Below, piece by piece: positions 1-7,000 of a DNA stretch of 7,272 bases. Below the pieces are notes generated by a model. It was given only the letters and a program-made list of their open reading frames with translations. It had not been told where the DNA came from and searched no databases. Each line of letters opens with the position of its first letter. The stretch's first letter is position 1. Made by a program: the position numbers and the translations under genes. The DNA is from Candidatus Eiseniibacteriota bacterium (GTDB taxonomy: Bacteria > Eisenbacteria > RBG-16-71-46 > JABDJR01), in assembly GCA_013003415.1 (NCBI GenBank), contig JABDJR010000133.1, positions 1 to 7,272 of the forward strand. The letters run 5' to 3'.

Positions 1-527
1 TGCTAGCGCTCTACATCCTTGGCTTCACTTTGAATTGGTTCCCCATGGGCCACGCCTACAGTGAGTATGTGACCCCCGGATTTAGTTGGGAGTTCATTAG
101 CGATGTGTGTCGTCACGCGGTTTTGCCGGTTGGGACGGTTGTGTTGGCCACGCTTGGGGGTTGGCTCTTGTCCATGCGAAACGTCATGATTGGTGTCCTA
201 GGTTCGGACTATGTGGTGCTGGCCCAAGCCAAAGGTTTGAAACCATCGCGCGTGGTTCTCCGTTATGCGGCCCGGAACGCGCTTCTCCCGAATGTCACCG
301 GTTTCGGTATGGCCTTGGGCTTTGTCATCGGTGGTTCGTTGCTTACGGAAATTGTTTTTTCTTATCCCGGTCAGGGTTATCTGCTGGTCCAGGCAGTTCG
401 GAATCAGGACTATCCACTGATGCAGGGCATTTTCCTTGCTATTACCATGGCTGTCCTTGGTGCAAACTGGTTGGTTGACCTGGTGTACCTGTGGCTCGAT
501 CCAAGAACACGGGAGACAAGCTCATGA
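1..527 (+). CDS. Opp/Dpp-family ABC transporter permease, DppB-like (5' truncated)
   Basis: Inner-membrane permease subunit of an oligopeptide/dipeptide-type ABC importer. Only about the last 175 codons are present: the frame is open from base 3 and the gene starts upstream of the window. The visible part has several hydrophobic segments and the cytoplasmic EAA loop that docks on the ATPase (DYVVLAQAKGLKPSRVVLRY, then NALLPN, around bases 210-290). Next comes a GGSLLTEIVFSYPGQG segment and the family's usual ending VDLVYLWLDPR. This matches the C-terminal half of DppB/OppB. Its TGA overlaps the ATG of the next permease in an ATGA junction, which suggests translational coupling. The substrate cannot be read from the permease. 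Members of this family carry peptides, nickel or oligosaccharides, and the neighbouring glycosidases make oligosaccharides plausible. The family call is firm; the substrate is inference. Confidence 0.93.
   Translation, partial: LALYILGFTLNWFPMGHAYSEYVTPGFSWEFISDVCRHAVLPVGTVVLATLGGWLLSMRNVMIGVLGSDYVVLAQAKGLKPSRVVLRYAARNALLPNVTGFGMALGFVIGGSLLTEIVFSYPGQGYLLVQAVRNQDYPLMQGIFLAITMAVLGANWLVDLVYLWLDPRTRETSS
511..516 (+). promoter_or_regulatory. Ribosome binding site of the DppC-like permease gene
   Basis: GGGAGA lies 7 nt before the ATG at 524, inside the end of the upstream permease gene. It supports the ATG at 524 over the in-frame GTG at 491, which has no purine-rich sequence before it and would add 11 residues overlapping the upstream gene's conserved C-terminus. 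Confidence 0.7.
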
Positions 528-1456
528 GTCAGGTACAAGGTTCTGGAGTCGGTCTATGGATTGCGGCCATCAAGCGCGACAAGAAGGCACGCATTGGTGC
601 AATCATTCTGGGAGTCTTTCTTTTCATCGCGATCTTTGGGCCCTGGTTGGTTGAGGATCCCGATGCATTGGTTGGAGTGCCCCTTCAGCCGCCGTCTTCC
701 GCGCACTGGCTCGGAACCACAGGGCAGGGCCAGGATGTTCTAGCTCAAGTGGTAGTTGGAACCCGCGTGTCTTTAACCATTGGCTTTTGTGTCGGCATTG
801 GCGTGGTTTTGATTGGGGCTCTGGTCGGGATCACGGCGGGGTATCTGGGCGGGAGAGTCGATGCGTTTCTCTCCCTCCTGTTTAACGTGTTCTTGGTGAT
901 TCCGGGGCTTCCGCTAGCCATTGTGATCGCGGCCTATTTGCCATCGGGGCCATTTACTCTGGCCGTGGTGCTCATTGTTACCGGGTGGGCATGGAATGCT
1001 CGGGTGTTGCGAGCGCAAACCTTGACCCAACGCAAACGCGATTTTGTAGCTGCTGCTCTCGTCGCGGGGGAGTCTAAATTCCGCATTGTCACTCGCGAGA
1101 TTCTCCCTACCATGACCTCTCTACTGGTCGCTCAGGTAATTGGAAGTACGGTGTACGCCATTGGCGCTCAAGTGGGTCTTGAGTACTTAGGTTTGGGAGA
1201 TGTCTCGGCCTTTACTTGGGGTACCAATCTCTATTGGGCTCAAAACGATTCCGCTCTGCTCACCGGAGCCTGGTGGACCTTCGTTCCCACCGGTCTTTGC
1301 GTGGCCCTTGTCGCGTTCGGTTTGACCATGCTCAATTCCGGGTTCGATGAAATTACAAACCCCAGACTTCAACTTGAACGGGCTTGGCGAAAGTACCTTA
1401 CCCGCAATAAAACAGAAGCGACCCATTCAACTCCGGTGGTGATTACCAATGACTAA
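524..1456 (+). CDS. Opp/Dpp-family ABC transporter permease, DppC-like
   Basis: Second inner-membrane permease of the importer, 310 residues, close to the usual DppC/OppC length. Visible order: a basic N-terminus (KRDKKAR, 17-23); TM1 about 24-43; a periplasmic stretch with the DppC hallmark HWLGTTGQGQDVLAQVVVGTR (61-81, compare HPLGTDxxGRDVLSRxxxGAR); TM segments about 82-105, 114-139 and 144-160; the EAA loop DFVAAALVAGESKFRIVTRE followed by ILPTM (173-197) that contacts the ATPase; then TM segments about 198-222 and 255-280. The start at 524 is chosen because of the GGGAGA site 7 nt upstream and the ATGA overlap with the DppB-like gene. The end overlaps the ATPase gene by 8 nt, so the three genes form one operon. 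A polar 30-residue tail after the last helix is a little longer than usual. The family is clear; the substrate is unknown. Confidence 0.94.
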   Translation: MSQVQGSGVGLWIAAIKRDKKARIGAIILGVFLFIAIFGPWLVEDPDALVGVPLQPPSSAHWLGTTGQGQDVLAQVVVGTRVSLTIGFCVGIGVVLIGALVGITAGYLGGRVDAFLSLLFNVFLVIPGLPLAIVIAAYLPSGPFTLAVVLIVTGWAWNARVLRAQTLTQRKRDFVAAALVAGESKFRIVTREILPTMTSLLVAQVIGSTVYAIGAQVGLEYLGLGDVSAFTWGTNLYWAQNDSALLTGAWWTFVPTGLCVALVAFGLTMLNSGFDEITNPRLQLERAWRKYLTRNKTEATHSTPVVITND

Positions 1457-2429
1457 GCCTGTGCTGTCAATTCAGAATCTCTCTGTGGACTATGTCACCG
1501 ATGATGGCCCGGTTCGAGCCATCGATAATGTGAGCCTCGATGTCATGCCGGGAGAGATTCTGGGCGTGGCCGGAGAGTCGGGAAGCGGCAAGACCACCCT
1601 GGCGAAGGCGATCATGAGAATTCTGCAGCCTCCCGCGGTGATTAGTGGGGGACGGGTTCTTTTCGAAGACAAGGATCTGCTCCAACTCGACGAAGAAGGT
1701 CTACGCCGGTTGCGATGGACGCGTATGTCCATGGTTTTCCAAAGTGCCATGGATGCCCTGAATCCTGTGATTTCTATTGGGGAGCAGATCGTGGACACCA
1801 TGAAGGTGCACACCGATTTCAACTCGTCCCAAGCCCGGGATCGAGCCGTGCATCTCTTGGAGATGGTAGGCATACCCGGCGATCGTATCGATAGTCATGC
1901 GCATCAGCTCTCGGGTGGAATGCGTCAGCGTGTGGGAATCGCGCTCGCCCTTTGTCTTGAGCCGTCATTGGTCATTCTGGATGAACCCACCACAGCCCTC
2001 GACGTCGTGGTGGAAAAAGAGATTCTGGGTGAGATCAAGGAGCTTCAGAACAAGCTTGGCTTTAGCGTGATGTTCATTACTCACGACTTAGAGCGTATGT
2101 TGCAAGTCTCAGATCGAGTGGCTGTGTTTTACGCGGCTCGTCTGGCGGAGATCGGGCCCGCCAAAGGTTTGAGGGACAACCCCCAGCATCCTTACACACA
2201 GGGTCTGCTGAAAGCCTTCCCTTCGATTGCGCCTGGGGCACGTACGCCGGAAAGTATTCCTGGATCGCCACCCAGTCTGCTCAGTCCGCCCTCGGGATGT
2301 CGCTTTCACCCGCGATGTTCGCAGGTGGTCGATGCTTGCAGTCAAACGCGCCCCATAAGAACGGACCTTGGTCCAGGGCATGCGGCCGAATGTCATTTGT
2401 TGTCCCAAGAAACCGGGGCCGCTACTTAA
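1449..2429 (+). CDS. Opp/Dpp-family ABC transporter ATP-binding protein, DppD/OppD-like
   Basis: Cytoplasmic ATPase that powers the importer, 326 residues, normal for DppD/OppD. All nucleotide-binding motifs are intact: Walker A GESGSGKTT (42-50), Q-loop Q98, signature LSGGMRQR (154-161), Walker B LVILDE (174-179), D-loop ALD (183-185) and H-loop H212. The C-terminal oligopeptide-transporter domain follows (HPYTQGLL, 247-254; IPGSPPSL, 270-277). It includes the cysteine set C284, C290, C297 and C315 in the pattern GCRFHPRC...C...EC, which in characterised OppD/DppD proteins can bind an iron-sulfur cluster. The ATG overlaps the permease stop by 8 nt, with a weak GGTGG upstream (1435-1439). It is the last gene of the operon. 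These importers usually need a second, DppF-like ATPase and a solute-binding protein; neither is in the window, so they would lie upstream or elsewhere. Oligosaccharide transport is inferred from context only. Confidence 0.95.
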   Translation: MTKPVLSIQNLSVDYVTDDGPVRAIDNVSLDVMPGEILGVAGESGSGKTTLAKAIMRILQPPAVISGGRVLFEDKDLLQLDEEGLRRLRWTRMSMVFQSAMDALNPVISIGEQIVDTMKVHTDFNSSQARDRAVHLLEMVGIPGDRIDSHAHQLSGGMRQRVGIALALCLEPSLVILDEPTTALDVVVEKEILGEIKELQNKLGFSVMFITHDLERMLQVSDRVAVFYAARLAEIGPAKGLRDNPQHPYTQGLLKAFPSIAPGARTPESIPGSPPSLLSPPSGCRFHPRCSQVVDACSQTRPIRTDLGPGHAAECHLLSQETGAAT

Positions 2430-2470
2430 GCAAGACACTGACTTGATTAAGGCACTTACTTAATCAAGAC
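2424..2470. repeat. Imperfect 13-bp direct repeat flanking a shared inverted copy
   Basis: ACTTAAGCAAGAC (2424-2436) and ACTTAATCAAGAC (2458-2470) differ at one base. The first copy carries the TAA stop of the ATPase gene (2427-2429). The second covers the last codons of the minus-strand GH16 gene and abuts its stop. Between them, CTTGATTAAG (2442-2451) is the inverse complement of the core of both copies, so it can pair with the left copy (one mismatch, 7-nt loop) or the right copy (nine perfect pairs, 9-nt loop). The arrangement is read directly from the sequence; any role is inferred. Confidence 0.7.
2442..2468. terminator. Possible bidirectional terminator between convergent genes
   Basis: CTTGATTAA (2442-2450) and TTAATCAAG (2460-2468) form a perfect 9-bp stem with a 9-nt loop, in the gap where two operons meet head to head. 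The stem is AT-rich and neither strand shows a clear T-run after it, so it is a weak match to a classical intrinsic terminator. Its position is the main support. It includes the last codons and stop of the GH16 gene. Confidence 0.35.
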
Positions 2471-4054
2471 AATCCGGTTTGTTTCGAGCACCTTCGAAGT
2501 CTGATATCGAAGATGGTAAACCCCGGCTGCCACGCGTTTCCCCCAATTGCTCTTTCCGTCCCAGGTCACGGTATAGGTCCCGGCATTCTGAGTTCGGTTC
2601 AGAAGCTTGCGTACCACGCGCCCCTGACTGTCAAAGATGGTGAGAGCGACGGCGTCAGTCTGCTCCAAGGTGTATTGAATCTGAGCGCGTGATGCGAAGG
2701 GGTTGGGGGAGACTTGACTCAGACGAGCGAAGGATTGGGTGTCCTGGTCGGGAAGCCCCACCGTAGTTTGTTCGGGAACAAAACGAAACTCGGCAAACAC
2801 AGCTTCCTGGTTGGATGCCGGAGTTCCGCTGAGCTTCCAGAGATTCAAATGAACACGCGGTTGTTCATTGCGGGAAATATGGACGCCGTTGTAAGTCCAG
2901 CTGTGGATCATGTTGGCTGGCGATTCGTCATCGGGGCCCCCGCGCCAACTCCTGAATTCAACCACATCCGGAGTCCAACGGAAGGCATGACTTGAGAGTT
3001 CGTTCACGGCAAAGGTCGCGTCGAAGCGATCAATATTGCCCGCCCACCAGTCGTAGGGTTGAACCACAAACTGACCAATATCATCTAGAGGATTTCCCCA
3101 ACGACTGAACTCGATATCCATTTCGTTGTAAGCGTTCCACCAGGTTGCCCCCGGATCCCAACAAACCGAGTACTGCCAAAGAAAGATGCCCAATACAACT
3201 TGAGGATCAAGAAGATCGATCTGACCTTTGGTGGTAAAGATGTAATCTCCGTAACCAAGGGGATCTTCAAGCACAACTTCCGTACTGTTCCAAGTGCTTC
3301 CGATGTCCTGACAAGTCAGGTGAAGATTGCCGGAACCGTCGACCGACACGCAGGCGGCGGTGTTGCAAAATTGGTTCGGGCCGGGACCATAAAACCCAGG
3401 CCCCTTCACCCGCCAGTTGTAACCGCTAAAGGCAATGGTTTGACCGCTAGGAAAGTCGATCCATTGGAAGTTGTTGATGTTGCCGGAGCCTTGAACAAAG
3501 AACGTCGCTTCGTCGTAATAGAAGTCGGGGGTAGGGTCACCCGGTCCCTGAAGGACACCTAGCAGGATTCGCGTGGCCGCGGTTCCGGTTGGGGCAGCCG
3601 AGCTGATGACGCTGAACTCTTGAACCACATCGGTTGGAGTGGCGGCCGTGGCAACATCATGAGATTCGTAAGAGATGAGCTGACCTCCGGCGTCCCGCCA
3701 TTCAACATTGGCGATCGCGCGGGAAGCTCCTCCCAGGGGGTTCACTGCCGTGTGCCATCCTTTGACCGTAATCTCCCACTGCTCTCCAGGGGCGCTGTCG
3801 AGTTCTTGCCAGACGGCAGAAAGATCCCAGCTCCCCATGTTCGCGCCGGTCACGCGCGCGGCTTGAGTTCCATGGGTTGCATCGGTGGTTGCACTGACGG
3901 GGCCAAATTGATTCCAGCTCGCGAACGCGGAGGCCCCGGAGCCGGCAATCTCGAAACCGGGGTTCGCGAGCATGCATTGCGCAACCGCCAACGTAGAAAT
4001 GCAGAGCATCGCAACTACCAAACTTGCTGCGATGCTCAGGCATTTCTTTTTCAT
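2456..4054 (-). CDS. Secreted GH16 glycosidase with CBM4/9-like domain and FlgD-Ig/Por-like sorting tail
   Basis: Probable extracellular endo-acting glycoside hydrolase, 532 residues. Residues 1-25 are a Sec signal peptide (MKKK, hydrophobic core, AVA before Q26). Residues about 27-190 look like a CBM4/9-type beta-sandwich: it opens with NPGFE (31-35) and ends with FYYDEATFFV. Residues about 195-428 are the GH16 jelly roll. Its active-site strand NEMDIEF has nucleophile E311, helper D313 and acid/base E315, the ExDxE form seen in licheninases and xyloglucan-active enzymes, not the ExDxxE form of most laminarinases. The flank is rich in Trp (WW at 305-306 and 336-337). Residues about 445-532 (SPNPF, IFDSQGRVV, AAGVYHLRY, final VLIK) form a FlgD-Ig/Por-like C-terminal domain, used in FCB bacteria for type IX-like secretion or surface attachment. 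AGAGG (4060-4064) lies 5 nt before the ATG, and the gene starts 12 nt after the upstream GH-A/barrel gene, so the two are probably co-transcribed. The exact substrate is not determined; a beta-glucan is likely. Confidence 0.88.
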   Translation of the reverse strand: MKKKCLSIAASLVVAMLCISTLAVAQCMLANPGFEIAGSGASAFASWNQFGPVSATTDATHGTQAARVTGANMGSWDLSAVWQELDSAPGEQWEITVKGWHTAVNPLGGASRAIANVEWRDAGGQLISYESHDVATAATPTDVVQEFSVISSAAPTGTAATRILLGVLQGPGDPTPDFYYDEATFFVQGSGNINNFQWIDFPSGQTIAFSGYNWRVKGPGFYGPGPNQFCNTAACVSVDGSGNLHLTCQDIGSTWNSTEVVLEDPLGYGDYIFTTKGQIDLLDPQVVLGIFLWQYSVCWDPGATWWNAYNEMDIEFSRWGNPLDDIGQFVVQPYDWWAGNIDRFDATFAVNELSSHAFRWTPDVVEFRSWRGGPDDESPANMIHSWTYNGVHISRNEQPRVHLNLWKLSGTPASNQEAVFAEFRFVPEQTTVGLPDQDTQSFARLSQVSPNPFASRAQIQYTLEQTDAVALTIFDSQGRVVRKLLNRTQNAGTYTVTWDGKSNWGKRVAAGVYHLRYQTSKVLETNRIVLIK

Positions 4055-4066
4055 AGAGGCCTCTGG

Positions 4067-7000
4067 TTATAGCGCGAGATGAATGTAGGTTCGGATCTCC
4101 CACTCATTTCCGTTTTCCGACTCGACCAAAGGATCACAAATCAGATTGCCGGCGGGGTCGGGAACTTCAAGTGGGCAAAACCGAGGGGAGTACTGATCTA
4201 AAGAGCGCCAGGTCCCGCGGATACCAATGCGCGTTTGCGGAAAGCTGAACCAGCGAGCCGGTCCAAGGTTCTTTGAGATGTCTCCCATCAACTGAACCGG
4301 ATAGGTGAGGTTGAAATCTCGGTGGTAGTCGTAGGGACCCCAATCATTGATCTTGGCGAACATGTCAAAGGCCATGGTGCCTACGGCAAGGCGAGAGGAA
4401 ATACCATAACGGTGAATCAGCCTTGGGTCGTCTCCGACAGGCTCCCCGTTGCCACCATAAATGTTCGCCACCCAACGCGCATTGGGGTTAGAGCCGGAAA
4501 CTAGTCGCAAGTAGGACTCAAACATGTCGCGGGCTGGTGTTGCGCCACCAAAGGCGAACGCGGTTGAGCCATCGTCCAGGAGCCCGGTGGCAGCATCTTG
4601 GGTAGTGTGGAGCTTCCGATAGACGAGGCCCAGGGTGGCGGCCAAGGGCGCGTCTTCTCGGATATCGTTGTCCCATTGAAACAGCCAAGTTGCCGGGGTG
4701 GGGTCGTAAGTAAGCATCAGCTCGAGTCCGGTTGTTTCCCTATTGCTACGAACAGCAAAAGGGTCATCGAAAACGGAAACGTTTCGTTTGCGACCGGGAG
4801 CTGGAGCGTCGTTGGGCATGGGACCCACAATGGGCTTTTGATAAAGAAAGTTTGGAGAGATCGTGTATTGGCCAACCGCGTAACGGAGTCCGGTAATCAC
4901 ATTCGCCTGGTTCCCCGAGTTTGAATCGTTGAGCCTGTAGGAGGTATAGGGGAGAACGTTTACCCATCCACCATCCGCCACGAGTCCCATGTAGGCAGCC
5001 TGACCCCACCATTGGAGTTTTCCTCTTTGGTAGGTGAGGCGTGCCTTGGCTCCAAAGGCGTCTTTGTCCTTAATCTCATCTTGGAGAATGTTGTAGGTGT
5101 CTCCGTCTTTTTCTGCGACTTGAAAGGTCTTGCCGATTTTCGTGTTACCGCCCCAAATGCCGCCCAGTTCAATTCCGAGATTACCGCGGGTGGTCGCAAG
5201 AAAAACGGTAGCTTTTCGTGTTTTGGGCACCGGAACGGCAACCGAAGTACTGACCTGGGAGCTAGCGTCTTCAAGATCTTCTTGATAGATGACCGCCGTA
5301 TCAAAGCTCCCGACCTTCTTTTCTCCCTTGATCAGGAGTGTGGGGTTAGCCCCCCACCAAAGCTCAGGACCCACCGCGAGTTTTAGTCCGGCAAAACTCT
5401 TCTTCCCCGTAATCTCAACTCCGAGGGGAGCGTTGCCATTGTAGATATCGATGTTCTCGCCGTAGTTGGCTTCGCGATAGAGACCGAAGAAGTCGCCCTC
5501 ATATCCCCAATGAAAGTGACCTGTACGATAGAAGCCGTCGAGAATGAAGTGTTTGTCATCCCATTGGATGCTCGCCTGATAGACTTTTACTCGCTCGGTA
5601 TCTTCGATAGTTACTAGATCAGTGCCTCCAGTAGTATTGGGCACACCATCGATGATTCGCGACCGGCCTCGGTTTTCATAAAAGATTTCGTCGATGGGGT
5701 TCACAGGCACATTTCCGAGGACGCTAAGGGAGAGGGTTCCCGTGACGTTTGAGCTTGGATTGGCCTGGATATCGGCGAAGAAAGACTCCATGTGGTCGTA
5801 GCCCAGGAAAGACGGATAGTTGGTGCTGCCGTCTGGAGCCTGGTCCGGTGTGCTAACGAGCTTTCCGCCCGTGCTGATGGTCTCGAACTCCAGTCTCATG
5901 TTAGAGACTTTCAACTTGTTTCCGCCCTCAAGCGCAGCTTTGTCGCCTCGGGCAGTCAGCACGGCACCCATGGGTGAAATAGAACCAAAGTGCCTTTGAA
6001 TGGTCTCAAGGTCGGTGTTAGGGGCGTAGGGATCGAGGGTATAGGCTTCACGCAAGGCATAGTAGGCCGCTCGCGGATACACTTCGAAAATGTCTTGGAA
6101 GTTGGAAGGGCCCTTCGCACAAATGCCGAACCACTCCTCGTTCATGTTGTTCTCGCCCTGCACGTAGTCGGGATAGCCGCCGTTGGGCCATGAGGCATTG
6201 GTGTCATGAATGTCGAGGCGGGTTTCTTGCCCAAACTTCCACCAACCGTCGGACCACTGGAAGGTGAAACCTCCAGCACAGTTTCCGACTTTTCCCTTGC
6301 CGTAAGACATTTCGTAGATCTCTTGCCATTGACCCAGGAGGTACCGAGCTTGGGAGTACTGGTCTTCAGATTGGGTAATGGAGTTAAAGGCGTCGCAACC
6401 AAACTCGGTGTACACGACGGGAACGCCAAGCTTCTGCTCAACGACTTGGTAAAGATCTCGGGCGGAGATGCCACGATAAACGTTGGTGCCAAAGATATCG
6501 AGGGTGGGGCAGTGCTCAGCAATTAAGTCGATGTATTGAACGTCGCCGTTCGCAATACTTACGGGGTGGTTGGGGTCAGCGTCTTGAATGGCCTCAGTAA
6601 TTTCGCCATAAAGGGAATAGAGATGTTTGGCCCGAGCGGCATGTCGCTCACCCTCGGGGAGGGCTTCAATCTCGAAGGAGCTCCAGGAAAGACCATAGTT
6701 GTTCTCGTTCCCCAGGAGCCAATATAGAACTCCGGGGACATCTTTGTAGTTCTCAACCATGGTCAGGATCTCGGCCTTAACCGCCTCGCGGAACACTGGA
6801 TCGGAGTAGTCGACAACCGGAACCCATGTCCCGTCGATCAAGAAACCATAGCGACCCATGGTGTGATTCATCATGGTGTAGATGCCGTACTCTTCGTAGA
6901 TGTAGGTCACCCACTTGGGCGGTATACCGTCGAACTGTCGGATGGCATTGCAACCCATGGCCTGCAGGAGCTGCATTTCCTTATCCAGAGCAATCTTGAT

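Noticed and set aside
491..523. Longer DppC-like permease starting at GTG 491
   Set aside because: No ribosome binding site before it, and it would overlap the conserved end of the upstream permease. The ATG at 524 has GGGAGA at good spacing and a typical ATGA coupling.
3974..3976. Lipoprotein cysteine after the GH16 signal peptide (C27)
   Set aside because: The residue before it is Gln (VAQC), not the Gly/Ala/Ser a lipobox needs, and a normal signal peptidase I site (AVA) lies just before it.
3620..4072. Plus-strand open frame opposite the GH16 gene start
   Set aside because: Low-complexity Arg/Gly-rich translation with no recognisable motif; it is antisense to the well-supported signal peptide and CBM coding region.
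5012..5386. Plus-strand open frames opposite the barrel gene (also 6206-6526 and 6863-7126)
   Set aside because: All lie wholly antisense to a continuous 1058-codon gene with clear domain signatures, and none shows a family motif.
4067..5920. TonB-dependent receptor (SusC-like) identity for the C-terminal half
   Set aside because: No plug domain or TonB box is visible, and about 600 residues with a preceding TIM barrel do not match the family's layout.
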